Assembly (NCBI GenBank): GCA_963744575.1
Contig: CAVUUF010000010.1
Location: 62,001-126,000 of the forward strand
Direction of reading: 5' to 3'
Source: Palsa-504 sp963744575
GTDB lineage: Bacteria > Actinomycetota > Actinomycetes > Streptosporangiales > Streptosporangiaceae
Length of the DNA stretch: 64,000 bases
In this document: piece by piece, positions 25,785 to 34,617 of the stretch
Layout of the letters: the number at the start of each line of letters is the position of its first letter
Position numbering within the stretch: the first letter of the stretch is position 1
Position numbers and translations under genes: made by a program
Notes under the pieces: generated by a model
The model's input: only the letters and a program-made list of their open reading frames with translations
Databases searched by the model: none
What the model was told of the DNA's origin: nothing

Positions 25785-26879
25785 ATGAGGATTACCCGGA
25801 CGTTCGTCCCCGCCGTACCGTTCCTGCTCGCCGTCACCCTGCTCGCCGTCACCCTGGGCGCCGCCGCGTGCGGCTCGTCCCCGGCGACGAGCCAGCCGAG
25901 CCAGCCCGGCCAGGCGAGCCAGCCCGGCCAGGCAGGCCAGGCGAGCCAGGCGAGCCAGGCCGCAAGCCAGAACGGCAGCACCCAGCTCACCCTGTACACG
26001 TCGGCCACCCAGAACACCGTGACGGCCGTCCTGAACGGATTCGAGAAGCTGAATCCGAACATCAAGGTCAGCGTGTTCCGCGCCACCACCGGCCAGCTCA
26101 ACGCGCGGATCGCCGCCGACCGGCACTCCGGCGGCCTGCGCGCCGACGTGATCTGGGGCACCGACCCGCTGTCCATGGAGTCCTACGCCCAGCAGGGACT
26201 CTTCCAGCCCTGGCCGCTGCCGAACCTCTCCGGCGTCCCCGCCCAGGACAAGACCAGGTACTTCTGGGGGACCCGCGAGCTGTACCTGGTCATCGTGGCG
26301 CACAAGGGCCTCAAACCCATGCCCAGGACCTGGTCCGACCTGACCAGCGCCAGCTACCGGGGCCAGGTGGCGCTGCCCGACCCGGCCGCGGCCGGGTCGG
26401 CGTTCGCGGCGCTCGGCTACTTCGACACCGCGCCGGGCTTCGGCATGAACTTCTACCACGCGCTCAAGGCCGACGGCGCGGTCCAGGTGAGCACCATCCC
26501 CGAGGTGGTCACCGACGTGGCCGAGGGCCGGTACCAGCTCGGCATCACGCTGGACTCCGAGGTCCGCGCCGCGGTCAAGCAGGGCTCGCCGGTGGTGCTG
26601 GTCTGGCCGTCCGACGGCGCGATCTCGCTGTACAGCCCGATCGCCGAGACCACCGCCGCGCACGGCCAGACCAGCCAGGCCGCCCAGGCCCTGCTGCGCT
26701 ATGTCCTGTCCAGCGAAGGGCAGACGGCGATTGGCCAGACCGGGTGGCAGCCGGTGCTGCCCGGCGTCCCCGGCCCGGCCCGCCCGGCCGGGGCCACCGA
26801 GGTCTACCCGGCCTGGACCGCGTTGTTCGGCCACCAGGACCAGGTGCTCCAGCAGTACCAGGCGATCTTCGGAGCGTGA
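25785..26879 (+). CDS. ABC transporter substrate-binding lipoprotein (Fbp/AEP type)
   Basis: 364 residues. Signal peptide with lipobox LGAAAC near residue 29, then a Gln/Ser/Ala/Gly linker of short repeats (SQPGQA units) at about 33-66. The family-1-like periplasmic-binding domain follows: LTLYTSATQNTVTAVLNGF at its start, ADVIWGTDPLSMESYAQQG and GTRELYLVIVAHKG. These resemble iron(III) and 2-aminoethylphosphonate binding proteins. Lnt, encoded at 13.4 kb, would acylate it. The next gene (permease) overlaps its stop by four bases. The substrate is not determinable from the sequence. Confidence 0.87.
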   Translation: MRITRTFVPAVPFLLAVTLLAVTLGAAACGSSPATSQPSQPGQASQPGQAGQASQASQAASQNGSTQLTLYTSATQNTVTAVLNGFEKLNPNIKVSVFRATTGQLNARIAADRHSGGLRADVIWGTDPLSMESYAQQGLFQPWPLPNLSGVPAQDKTRYFWGTRELYLVIVAHKGLKPMPRTWSDLTSASYRGQVALPDPAAAGSAFAALGYFDTAPGFGMNFYHALKADGAVQVSTIPEVVTDVAEGRYQLGITLDSEVRAAVKQGSPVVLVWPSDGAISLYSPIAETTAAHGQTSQAAQALLRYVLSSEGQTAIGQTGWQPVLPGVPGPARPAGATEVYPAWTALFGHQDQVLQQYQAIFGA

Positions 26880-28480
26880 AACCAGGACGCGCGGCCGCCG
26901 CCGGCGTGGTCGGCATCAGCATCGCCGCGCTGGTGGCGGTGCCGCTGTGGTCCCTCGGCCGGATCGCGGCCGGCGGCGGGCTGACCGGGATCGCGCAGGC
27001 GCTGACCGCGCCGCAGAGCCGGGTCGCCATCGTCCACACCGTCACCGTCGCCGCCGCGGTCACCGTCCTGGCCGTGGCCGGCGGCACCGCGCTGGCCCTC
27101 GCCACCCAGCATCGCCCGCGCAAGACCGCGATCCTGATCGCCGCGCCGCTGGTGATCCCGGAGTTCGTCCTCGGCTTCGCGTGGAGCCAGGCCTACGGCC
27201 CGGCCGGGCTGACCGACCGGCTCACCGGGCTCATCCTGCCCGGGTTGTTCGGCCCGGTCGGCATCGTCGCGGTGCTGACCGTGTACGGACTGCCGCTGGC
27301 CTACCTGGCCGTCACCGCCGGGCTGGCCGCCCGCGCCGACCCGGCCCTGGAGCGGGCGGCCCGGACGGCCGGCGCGAACGGCCGGACCGCGCTGCGCACG
27401 GTCACGCTGCCGCTGCTGCGGATCCCGCTGCTCGGCGCGGCCGCGCTGGTCTTCGTCACCGCCGCGGGCAGCTTCGCCGTGCCCCAGGTGCTGGGCACGC
27501 CCGCCGGGTTCGCCACCATGCCCACGCTGATCTACACCGACCTCGGCCTGTCCGGACCGGCCGCGTTCACCGAGCTCACCGTGCTGTCCCTGGCCATGGT
27601 GGTGCTGGTGCTGCTCGCGCTCGGCCCGCTCGACCTGTGGCTGGCGCGGCTGCGGCCCAGCGCGCGCACCGCCACGCCCCCCGCCCCCGGGGAGAACAAG
27701 AACCGCGTGGTCACGGTGATCGTCTGGCTGTACGCCGTGCTCGGCGCCGGGATACCGATGCTGACGCTGATCCTGACCGCGCTGACCCGCGGGCCTGGCC
27801 TGGCACCGGTGCCCGCGAACTGGACCCTGGCCAACTTCCAGCAAGGCTTCGCCGGCGGGGCCGGCCAGGCCCTGGCCCGCAGCGCCGGGCTGGCGCTGGC
27901 CGCGGCGGTGCTGGCCCCGCTGCTCGGCAGCGGCGTCGCGGGCCTGGCCCGCGGCCGCTGGCGCGGCCCGCTGGCCACCGTGGTCACGCTGGCCTACGCC
28001 ATCCCCGGCTCCGCGCTGGCGGTCGGCATCACCATCGGGTACGGCCGCTGGCTCGACGGTTCGGTGCTCATTATCCTGCTCGCCTACCTGGCCAAGTTCT
28101 GGGTGTTCGGGCACCGCCCGGTGCAGGCCGCGCTGGACCGGCTGCCGGCCGGCCTGACCCGGGCGGCCCGGCTGAGCGGCGCGTCGCCGGCCACGGCGCT
28201 GCGCACGGTGGTGCTGCCGCCGCTGACCGTGGCCGTGACCGCGGCCAGCGCGCTGGTGTTCGTGCTGGCCTTCCACGAGCTGACCATGTCCACGATCCTG
28301 TACGGGCCGGGCACCGAGACGTTCGCCGTGGTCATCATGAACCAGCAGGACCTCGGCGGCATCGGCGCGACCGCGGCGCTCGCGGTGGTGCTGACCGCGC
28401 CGGTGGTGATCGTGGCCGGGCTGGCCGCCTGGCTGGCCCGCCGGCCCATTTTCACGCCGAACGGGCCGGGCTCCCCGTGA
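26876..28480 (+). CDS. ABC transporter permease, fused two-domain (FbpB/PhnU type)
   Basis: 534 residues from GTG 26876. Two consecutive binding-protein-dependent transport domains, each with the EAA-type loop (ERAARTAGANGRTALRTVTLP and TRAARLSGASPATALRTVV). About twelve hydrophobic helices are present. This fused layout is typical for iron/thiamine/AEP importers. Its stop overlaps the ATPase start by four bases, so the three genes form one translationally coupled operon. Confidence 0.87.
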   Translation: MKPGRAAAAGVVGISIAALVAVPLWSLGRIAAGGGLTGIAQALTAPQSRVAIVHTVTVAAAVTVLAVAGGTALALATQHRPRKTAILIAAPLVIPEFVLGFAWSQAYGPAGLTDRLTGLILPGLFGPVGIVAVLTVYGLPLAYLAVTAGLAARADPALERAARTAGANGRTALRTVTLPLLRIPLLGAAALVFVTAAGSFAVPQVLGTPAGFATMPTLIYTDLGLSGPAAFTELTVLSLAMVVLVLLALGPLDLWLARLRPSARTATPPAPGENKNRVVTVIVWLYAVLGAGIPMLTLILTALTRGPGLAPVPANWTLANFQQGFAGGAGQALARSAGLALAAAVLAPLLGSGVAGLARGRWRGPLATVVTLAYAIPGSALAVGITIGYGRWLDGSVLIILLAYLAKFWVFGHRPVQAALDRLPAGLTRAARLSGASPATALRTVVLPPLTVAVTAASALVFVLAFHELTMSTILYGPGTETFAVVIMNQQDLGGIGATAALAVVLTAPVVIVAGLAAWLARRPIFTPNGPGSP

Positions 28481-29580
28481 ACCCGGCCCGTTCGGCCGAT
28501 TCCCGGGCGGTCGCCTGCACGGGCCTTTCCCTGGGCTACGGACGGGAACCCGCGCTGGCCGGCCTGGACCTGGCCGTGGCGCCGGGGGAGACGGTGGCGC
28601 TGCTCGGGGAGTCCGGGTCGGGCAAGACCACGCTGCTGAACGCGATCGCCGGGTTCGTCCCGCCGCGGGCCGGGGAGATCTGGCTGGCCGGCGTGCTGGC
28701 GTCCGGGCCGGGCAAGAGCCTGCCGCCGGAGCGGCGGCGGATCGGCATGGTGTTCCAGGACCACGCGCTGTGGCCGCACCTGTCCGTGCTGGACACGGTG
28801 GCCTACCCGGCGCGCCGGGCCGGGGCCTCCCGGGCCGCCGCGCGCCGCGACGCGCTGGCCATCCTGGACCAGCTGCACCTGGCCCCGCTGGCCGGACGCC
28901 GCCCCGGCCAGCTTTCCGGCGGTGAGCAGCAGCGGGTCGGGCTGGCCCGGGCGCTGGCCTGCCGTCCCGCGGTCTACCTGTTCGACGAGCCGACCGCGCA
29001 CCTGGACGCGGGCCTGCGCGGGCAGATCCTGGACGAGGTGGCCCGCCGCCGCGCCGCCGACGGCGCCGCGGCGATCTACGCCACCCACGACGCCGCCGAG
29101 GCGCTGGCCATCGCCGACACCGTAGCGGTGCTGCACTCCCGCGTGCTGGCCCAGTCGGGGCCGCCCGCCGCCGTCTACGCCGAACCGGACGACCTGGCCG
29201 TGGCCCGGCTGACCGGCCCGGTGTCGGTGCTGGCCGCCCAGGGCCGCTTCGCGACGCCCGGCACGTACACGATTGAGATTGGCGACACCAGCACGACCGT
29301 GCCCGCCACCGTGGCGCCCGGGGTGGCGCCCGGCCCCGGCCCGGCCCCGCCCGCGGTCCTGGTCCGCCCCGACTGGGCCCGCCTCGGCGGGGACCTGCCC
29401 GGCGCCCTCGGCGAGGTCAGGTTCCGCGGGCCGCACACCGACTACCTGCTCGCCACCCCGGCCGGGACGCTGCTGATCCGCGAGCCCGGCCCGCCCCGGG
29501 CCGCCCCCGGCCCGGCCCGCTGGTCCCTGCTCCGCGCCCGCCTCATGCCCCGCGACGGATGTGACACCCTGGCCGGGTGA
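28477..29580 (+). CDS. ABC transporter ATP-binding protein (iron/AEP-type importer)
   Basis: 367 residues from GTG 28477. Walker A GESGSGKTT, Q-loop VFQDHALWPH, signature LSGGEQQRV, Walker B VYLFDEPTAHLD and switch THDAAEA are all intact. The C-terminal about 110 residues form a TOBE-like regulatory domain (VLVRPDWARLGGDLPG, VRFRGPHTDYLL). It completes the importer operon 25785-29580. The final residues sit 10 bases before a GNAT remnant. Confidence 0.88.
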   Translation: MNPARSADSRAVACTGLSLGYGREPALAGLDLAVAPGETVALLGESGSGKTTLLNAIAGFVPPRAGEIWLAGVLASGPGKSLPPERRRIGMVFQDHALWPHLSVLDTVAYPARRAGASRAAARRDALAILDQLHLAPLAGRRPGQLSGGEQQRVGLARALACRPAVYLFDEPTAHLDAGLRGQILDEVARRRAADGAAAIYATHDAAEALAIADTVAVLHSRVLAQSGPPAAVYAEPDDLAVARLTGPVSVLAAQGRFATPGTYTIEIGDTSTTVPATVAPGVAPGPGPAPPAVLVRPDWARLGGDLPGALGEVRFRGPHTDYLLATPAGTLLIREPGPPRAAPGPARWSLLRARLMPRDGCDTLAG

Positions 29581-29590
29581 GGATGTCACC

Positions 29591-29722
29591 ATGATCGAGA
29601 TCGGCCCGCTGCGCCCCGGCGACCGGGACGCCTGGGAGGTGCTGGCCCGCGGCTACAAGGCGTTCTACCGGGACCCGGTGCCCGGCGAGGCGCTAGCCCG
29701 TCCGGTCAGCTCCAGCGCCTAG
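29591..29722 (+). pseudogene. GNAT acetyltransferase remnant
   Basis: A 43-codon frame starting MIEIGPLRPGDRDAWEVLA and continuing GYKAFYRDPVPGE, the typical first strand and helix of a GNAT enzyme. It ends in a TAG after an unrelated RPVSSSA. The acetyl-CoA binding part is missing, so it is a truncated gene left by deletion at the exporter junction. Confidence 0.7.
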
Positions 29723-29734
29723 GCTGGATGGCCT

Positions 29735-30727
29735 ATGGGCGCAGTACCAGCCGCAGCGCAGCGCACGACCGAAGGCGAGCAGAACGCGGTCATCCACACC
29801 GAGGACCTGACCAAGGTCTACCCGGGCACCGACTTCGCCGCGGTCGACCGGCTCAACCTCGACGTGCGCGCCGGAGAGATCTTCGGCTTGCTCGGCCCGA
29901 ACGGCGCGGGCAAAACCACCACCGCCGGCATGCTCACCACCCGGGTGGTGCCGACGTCCGGCCGGGCGTTCCTGGCCGGCGTGGACGTGGCCGCCCACCC
30001 GGCGCTGGCCAAGCAGCTCAGCGGCATCGTCTCCCAGCAGAACACGCTGGACCGCCAGCTCACCGTGTGGGAGAACCTGTACTTCCACGGCAGGCTGTTC
30101 GGCATGGGGGCCAGGGCGTCCCGGCAGATCGCCACCGACCTGCTGGAGCAGTTCCAGCTGACCAAGTGGGCCACGGCGTCGGTGTACGCGCTGTCCGGCG
30201 GGATGGCGCAGCGGCTCATGGTGGCGCGGGCCATCTTCCACCGGCCGTCGGTGCTGTTCCTGGACGAGCCGACCGCGGGCCTGGACCCGCAGAGCCGGCT
30301 CGCGCTCTGGGATCTCCTCGGTGAGCTGCACCAAGACGGCCAGACGATCCTGCTCACCACGCACTACATGGAGGAGGCCGACCGGCTCTGCGGCCGGGTC
30401 GCCATCATGGACCACGGCCGCATCCTGGCCCTGGACACGCCGGCCGCGCTGAAGCAGGGCACCGGCGCCGACACCATCGTCACCGTCCGCACCACCGGCG
30501 ACATCCGGAAACTCGCGGAACTCCTGGCCAGTGACGTCGAGGGGGTCACCCGCACGCGGATCGCCGACGACCGGCTCGAGCTGCACATGCAGGGCGGCGA
30601 CCGCCTGGTCCCGCGCATCGTGCTGGCGGCCGAACGCGGCGGCTTTGAGCTGGTCGACGTGTCCATCGCCGCACCCACCCTGGAGACCGTCTTCATCAGC
30701 CTCACCGGGAAGGAGCTGCGCGACTGA
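29735..30727 (+). CDS. ABC transporter ATP-binding protein, DrrA-type exporter
   Basis: 330 residues. Walker A GPNGAGKTT at residues 54-62, signature LSGGMAQRL, Walker B VLFLDEPTAGLD and the switch THYMEEADRL. The C-terminal DUF4162-like extension (TIVTVRTTGDIRKLAELL, LETVFISLTGKELRD) is characteristic of the DrrA/daunorubicin-type multidrug ATPases. The next gene overlaps by one base. It probably powers export of a drug, lipid or secondary metabolite. Confidence 0.88.
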   Translation: MGAVPAAAQRTTEGEQNAVIHTEDLTKVYPGTDFAAVDRLNLDVRAGEIFGLLGPNGAGKTTTAGMLTTRVVPTSGRAFLAGVDVAAHPALAKQLSGIVSQQNTLDRQLTVWENLYFHGRLFGMGARASRQIATDLLEQFQLTKWATASVYALSGGMAQRLMVARAIFHRPSVLFLDEPTAGLDPQSRLALWDLLGELHQDGQTILLTTHYMEEADRLCGRVAIMDHGRILALDTPAALKQGTGADTIVTVRTTGDIRKLAELLASDVEGVTRTRIADDRLELHMQGGDRLVPRIVLAAERGGFELVDVSIAAPTLETVFISLTGKELRD

Positions 30728-31605
30728 TGGCCAGCACGACCGAGCAGACGCGAGCACACAGCATCGGCGGCGGCCCGACCCGTTCGGTCGCCGCGGCCAG
30801 CTGGACCGCGCTCGGCGCGCTGATGCTGCGCGACGTGGTGGTGCTGCGCAAGCACTTCTGGGAGTTCGTGCTGCGCACCCTGATCCAGCCGTTCCTGCTC
30901 TGCTTCGTGTTCCTCTACGTGTTCCCGAAGATCGGCCAGGGCATCGGCGGCCGCGGCGCGGCGCAGCAGTCGGCCTTCGCCACCATCCTGGTGCCCGGCG
31001 TGGTCGGGATCTCGGTCATGTTCCAGGGCGTGCAGTCCATCGCGCTGGCCATGGCCCAGGAGTTCGGCTTTACCCGGGAGATCGAGGACCGGGTGCAAGC
31101 GCCCTGCCCGATCTGGCTGGTGGCCGTCGAGAAGGTGCTCTCCGGCGCGGCCCAGGGCCTGCTGTCCGCGGTCATCGTGCTGCCCATCGCCTCGGTCGTG
31201 CACGCGCCCGGGGTGCAGGCCCAGCTGAGCCTGCACTGGTGGATCATCGTCACGTTCGTGCCGCTGGCCTGCGTGGCCATGGCCGGCCTCGGCCTGCTCC
31301 TTGGGACCAGCTTCGAGCCGAGGAATATCGGCCTGATGTTCGGCTTCATCATCCTGCCGATCACGTTCCTGGGCGGCACCTATTACTCGTGGACCAGGCT
31401 GGCGCCGGTCACCGTGAGCGGCTGGCACTGGCTGCAGACCCTGGTCCTGATCAACCCGCTGATCTACGTGAACGAGGGGATGCGGGCCGCGTTCACCGAC
31501 CTCCCGCACCTGCACCTGTACGTGATCTACCCGGTGGTGGCCGGGTTCGGCGCGGTGTTCCTGGCCCTCGGCCTGCGCAACTTCCGCCGCCGCGTGCTGT
31601 CCTAG
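30727..31605 (+). CDS. ABC-2 type transporter permease, DrrB-type
   Basis: 292 residues. Six membrane helices after a cytoplasmic N-terminus (LMLRDVVVLRKHFWEFVLRT). Typical ABC-2 stretches: FATILVPGVVGISVMFQGVQ, LGGTYYSWTRLAPVT and LINPLIYVNEGMR. It partners the preceding ATPase. The substrate is unknown. Its stop overlaps the convergent thioredoxin stop by four bases. Confidence 0.87.
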   Translation: MASTTEQTRAHSIGGGPTRSVAAASWTALGALMLRDVVVLRKHFWEFVLRTLIQPFLLCFVFLYVFPKIGQGIGGRGAAQQSAFATILVPGVVGISVMFQGVQSIALAMAQEFGFTREIEDRVQAPCPIWLVAVEKVLSGAAQGLLSAVIVLPIASVVHAPGVQAQLSLHWWIIVTFVPLACVAMAGLGLLLGTSFEPRNIGLMFGFIILPITFLGGTYYSWTRLAPVTVSGWHWLQTLVLINPLIYVNEGMRAAFTDLPHLHLYVIYPVVAGFGAVFLALGLRNFRRRVLS

Positions 31606-31967
31606 GCGTCTGCCGACGCGGGCACGCTGGCCCGGACCTCGTCCATGTCCAGCTCGGCCGCCTTGCTGACCAGCTGCTCCAGCGCCGCCTCGGGCAGCGC
31701 GCCCGGCTGCGCGTACAGCACGATGCCGTCGCGGATGATCATCAGCGTCGGGATGGAGGTGATACTGAACGTGGCCGCGATCTCAGGCTGCGCCTCGGTG
31801 TCGACCTTGCCGAACACCGCGTCCGGGTGCCGCTCGGACACCTTCTCGAACACCGGCCCGAACCTCCGGCACGGGCCGCACCAGGCCGCCCAGAAGTCGA
31901 CCAGGACCAGGCCGCCGCCGGTCACCGTGGAGTTGAAGTTCTCGGCCATCAGCTCGACCGTCGCCAT
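31602..31967 (-). CDS. Thioredoxin
   Basis: 121 residues. The redox motif WCGPC at residues 29-33 lies within VDFWAAWCGPC; the cis-Pro motif SIPTLMIIRDG and the terminal helix are normal. It is a general dithiol reductase, one of several expected in actinomycetes. There is no reductase gene beside it. A copper/persulfide-repressor-like palindrome sits 17 bases before the start. Confidence 0.92.
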   Translation of the reverse strand: MATVELMAENFNSTVTGGGLVLVDFWAAWCGPCRRFGPVFEKVSERHPDAVFGKVDTEAQPEIAATFSITSIPTLMIIRDGIVLYAQPGALPEAALEQLVSKAAELDMDEVRASVPASADA

Positions 31968-31983
31968 CGTTTGCCCTCCTTAA

Positions 31984-31999
31984 ATACCTGTGGGGGTAT
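31984..31999. promoter_or_regulatory. ATACC-N6-GGTAT palindrome before thioredoxin (CsoR/CstR-like site)
   Basis: ATACCTGTGGGGGTAT reads ATACC, six bases, GGTAT. CsoR-family repressors (copper or persulfide sensing) bind sites of this general form with a C/G-rich centre. The position directly before a thioredoxin start suggests repression of this gene. No CsoR-family gene is in the window. Confidence 0.45.
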
Positions 32000-32231
32000 C
32001 GACAACGATCTGGCCACAGATATTCCAGGCAAAAGACCTATTTTCCCCGAACGGGCTGGGTGGCGTGCCCCGCAGGCGGTGCTTGCCGCCGTGGGCCGGG
32101 CGGAGCACCCGGTTCGTTCGGCGGAATTACCGGCCTCAGCGTGATCGGGCCGGGCGCTATTCCCGCCGCGGAGACCCGGCGGGGGACCGAGGAGGCCCTT
32201 GATCCCCCGCCGGATCCGCGGTAACCGGACC
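32000..32231. other. Intergenic region, nothing recognised
   Basis: Between thioredoxin and the first universal stress protein. It begins AT-rich (to about 32050) and becomes GC-rich. No ORF, RNA or convincing palindrome beyond the site at 31984 was found. Confidence 0.4.
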
Positions 32232-32672
32232 TCAGTGGTGGTGGGCCGGCCGGACGATGGTGACCGGGCAGGGAGCGTGCTCGGCCACCTGGGCGGCAAT
32301 CGACCCCATGGAGAGCCGGGAGAAGCCGCCCGCGCCGCGCGAGCCCACCACGAGCAGCTCGGCGTCCTGGCCCGCGTTGACGAGTTCCTCGGCCGGGAAG
32401 CCGTGAATCCCCCGGACCGTGACCGACTCCGGCCGGGAGTCACCCAGGGTGGCCAGCGCCTTCTCGGTTTCCTCCCGCGCCGCGGTCGCCGCCTTCTCGG
32501 TCATCTCCGGGTCGCCGGGGTAGACGGCGGGGCCGGAGAAGTAGCCCCGGACGGCCTCGTGCACCGCGATCACGGTGACCGGTACGCGGCGGAGCGCCGC
32601 TTCCTTCAAGGCCCATTCCAGGGCCCGCTGAGAATGACCGGAACCGTCAATTCCCACGACTATTCCAGGCAT
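32232..32672 (-). CDS. Universal stress protein
   Basis: 146 residues from ATG 32672, chosen for the upstream AAGGAGGATCGCA; an ATG ten codons earlier has none. Single UspA domain: VVGIDGSGHSQRALEWAL at the start and the ATP-binding GSRGAGGFSRLSMGS with PCPVTIVR at the end. USPs of this type are core members of DevR/DosR regulons. A near-identical C-terminus is encoded by the remnant at 34259-34440. Confidence 0.92.
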   Translation of the reverse strand: MPGIVVGIDGSGHSQRALEWALKEAALRRVPVTVIAVHEAVRGYFSGPAVYPGDPEMTEKAATAAREETEKALATLGDSRPESVTVRGIHGFPAEELVNAGQDAELLVVGSRGAGGFSRLSMGSIAAQVAEHAPCPVTIVRPAHHH

Positions 32673-32978
32673 TGCGATCCTCCTTCTGCTGAATGGCCGC
32701 ATCCGCCGCCAGTATGAAAGAGATTAGGCCCACCAGGCCCTGCAGCAACAGGGGCGCACCGGCACCGACGGTCGCGGCGCCCGATATCCGGGCCGTTGCC
32801 CTCTAGCCCGGAGCTCAGCGTAACGTAGGCCACCACCGACTGGCCGATGTCCCGGGCATCCTGGCCATCGTCTCCGGGACTTACGGCCGTACCCGGCGGG
32901 CCGAACGGCTCCAGCCAAGGGCGACGGCTGCACTTAGCGTGATGCCGTCCAAGAGCGGTCGGCGCTCTGGGTGAGGCG
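32673..32978. other. Divergent promoter region, USP / nitroreductase
   Basis: About 306 bases with no supportable gene. It carries a partial DosR-type box at 32876-32889. Confidence 0.5.
32876..32889. promoter_or_regulatory. DosR-type box, partial (GGGACTTACGGCCG)
   Basis: First half-site GGGAC is perfect; the second matches GTCCC at three of five. It lies 89 bases before the nitroreductase start. GGGACTT-ACGGCC-like sites are common functional variants in mycobacteria. Confidence 0.45.
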
Positions 32979-34025
32979 GTGACCGACGTGACCGAGACCA
33001 GCAGCACAGCTGACGAAACGGTGCTGAACCTAACCGGGCAGGCCGCGCACCTGATCGGGATGGCGGCCCGGGCCCCGTCTGTGCACAACACCCAGCCGTG
33101 GCGGTTCAAGGTGAGCGAGCGCACGGTCGAGCTGTACGCCGACGCCAGTCGCCAGCTGCGCGAAGATCCGGCCGGCCGGGAAATGCTCATCAGCTGCGGC
33201 GCGGCCCTCTACGGGCTGCGGCTCGGGATCCGCTCGCTGGGCTATATGCCCGAGACCGACGCACCAAGCTCCCGGCCCGAGGCCGGCTCGTTGCCCCGGC
33301 CCGGTCGGCCGCGGCCGCTGGCCCGGGTGCGGCCGGGACGTGCCGCTCCGATGACGGCGGATGAGCGAGCGCTGCTCCTGGCGGTGCCGCACCGGCACAC
33401 CCACCGCGGGCCGTTCGAGCCGGGCCCGCTGCCCGCCGGGCTGCTCGCACGCCTGCACGACGAGGTCACGGCCGAGGGCGCGACGCTTGCGGTCGTCGAT
33501 GCCGGACCCTCGTATGACAAGCTCGCGGCGATCCTCACCACCTGGAGCCGGCGAGGGGACCTATACCCGACGTCGCACCCGGTGATCCAGTCGCGGGCCG
33601 AGACGCAGCGGTGGACCCGTGATGCCCGCAGCCAGGCCCGGGACGGCGTGCCGGCGTATGCCTTCCCGGCCGCGCACGCCCGGGACGGCGGGGGGTTGCC
33701 GCAGCGCGACTTCGATCTGGGCCGGGGCTTGGGCCTGCTGCCCACGGGCGGAGCTCCCGCTCAGGTCACCGCGATCCTGATGACCCCGGGCGATCACGAG
33801 GAGGACTGGCTGCGGGCCGGCCAGGCTCTGCACCGGCTGCTGCTCCGCGCCGCCAGCCAGTGGGTCTTCGCCGGCCTGCAGACCGAGCCGCTGCAGACGC
33901 CGGCCACCCGGGCCCTGATCCAGTACAGCCTGGCTCTGCCCGGCTGGCCGCAGATACTGCTCCAGCTGGGGGTAGTCCGGGCCACGCACCCCACCGCCCG
34001 CCGTCCCGCCGCGGAGCTCTCCTGA
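32979..34025 (+). CDS. Acg-family nitroreductase-like protein
   Basis: 348 residues from GTG 32979. Opening AAHLIGMAARAPSVHNTQPW is the FMN-site motif of the Acg/Rv2032 and Rv3131 family of divided nitroreductases, which are DosR-regulon proteins in Mycobacterium tuberculosis. A second half carries TRDARSQARDGVPAYAF, LGLLPTGGAPAQVTAILMT and GQALHRLLLRAASQWVFAGL. They are thought to bind flavin nucleotides without a proven substrate. The gene lies next to a universal stress protein as in other dormancy islands. An AcuC remnant abuts its 3' end. Confidence 0.87.
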   Translation: MTDVTETSSTADETVLNLTGQAAHLIGMAARAPSVHNTQPWRFKVSERTVELYADASRQLREDPAGREMLISCGAALYGLRLGIRSLGYMPETDAPSSRPEAGSLPRPGRPRPLARVRPGRAAPMTADERALLLAVPHRHTHRGPFEPGPLPAGLLARLHDEVTAEGATLAVVDAGPSYDKLAAILTTWSRRGDLYPTSHPVIQSRAETQRWTRDARSQARDGVPAYAFPAAHARDGGGLPQRDFDLGRGLGLLPTGGAPAQVTAILMTPGDHEEDWLRAGQALHRLLLRAASQWVFAGLQTEPLQTPATRALIQYSLALPGWPQILLQLGVVRATHPTARRPAAELS

Positions 34026-34033
34026 TCTCGCTG

Positions 34034-34231
34034 GCCAGGAATGCCAGCGGGTTCTGCGTCTACAACGACCCGGCCATCGCGATCGCCCGGCTGCTCGGCC
34101 AGGGCGCGGAGCGGATCGCCTACGTCGACGTGGACGCCCACCACGGGGACGGCGTCGAGGCGGCGTTCTGGGACGATCCGACCAGGCCATCATGGCCACC
34201 AGGAAGGCCGTCTTCCCGTTGCACGGGCTGA
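34034..34231 (+). pseudogene. Acetoin-utilisation/histone-deacetylase-like (AcuC) remnant
   Basis: Encodes NASGFCVYNDPAIAIARLLG, then ERIAYVDVDAHHGDGVEAAF, with the metal and catalytic motif region of class I deacetylase-fold AcuC proteins (VYNDPAIAI and DVDAHHGDG). It stops after WDDP in unrelated sequence. It covers only about 55 of the expected 380-400 residues, so it is dead. Confidence 0.8.
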
Positions 34232-34258
34232 CGCCCTGAGGCCGGGACCGTCTTGGCC

Positions 34259-34440
34259 TCAGCCGCGCTCCTCCGGCGGGACGATGAGGACCGGGCAGTG
34301 CGCGTGCTGGACGACCTGGCCGGCCACCGATCCCATCATCAGCCGGGTGAATCCGCCCGCGCCCCGCGAGCCCAGGACGATCAGGTCGGCGTCCTGGCTC
34401 GCGTTGATGAGTTCTTCGACCGGGAAGCCGTGAACGGCCT
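34259..34440 (-). pseudogene. Universal stress protein remnant (C-terminal 60 residues)
   Basis: Reads AVHGFPVEELINASQDADLI then VLGSRGAGGFTRLMMGSVA and HCPVLIVPPEERG, stop at 34259. This is the second half of a UspA domain including the ATP loop. The N-terminal half is absent. It is closely similar to the intact gene at 32232. Confidence 0.85.
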
Positions 34441-34527
34441 CCTTTTGCCATGGGGCTCTCTGTCCCTCCGTTACCGACGGTAGGCACGTGGGACCCGCCG
34501 GATAAGGGTCGTCCGAGCTGGCCGCTA

Positions 34528-34541
34528 GGGACTTTGGTCCC
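34528..34541. promoter_or_regulatory. DosR-type box, perfect half-sites (GGGACTTTGGTCCC)
   Basis: GGGAC-TTTG-GTCCC with symmetric flanks TA/TA (34526-34543). It is 76 bases before the devR-like start, consistent with autoregulation as known for DosR. Confidence 0.8.
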
Positions 34542-34617
34542 TAAGCTGGTGTGGGCCGACTGCCTAGAGTGAACGTGACACACGGTCCCGCGGGGCCCGT
34601 CGCGAATCTCAGGAGTT

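Noticed and set aside
25868..26875. Long plus-strand frame overlapping the lipoprotein gene and reading into the permease
   Set aside because: Only the part from 26876 on is real; the upstream portion is out-of-frame Arg/Pro-rich sequence.
26701..28476. Plus-strand extension upstream of the ABC ATPase
   Set aside because: Out-of-frame with the permease; the ATPase starts at GTG 28477 with the usual overlap.
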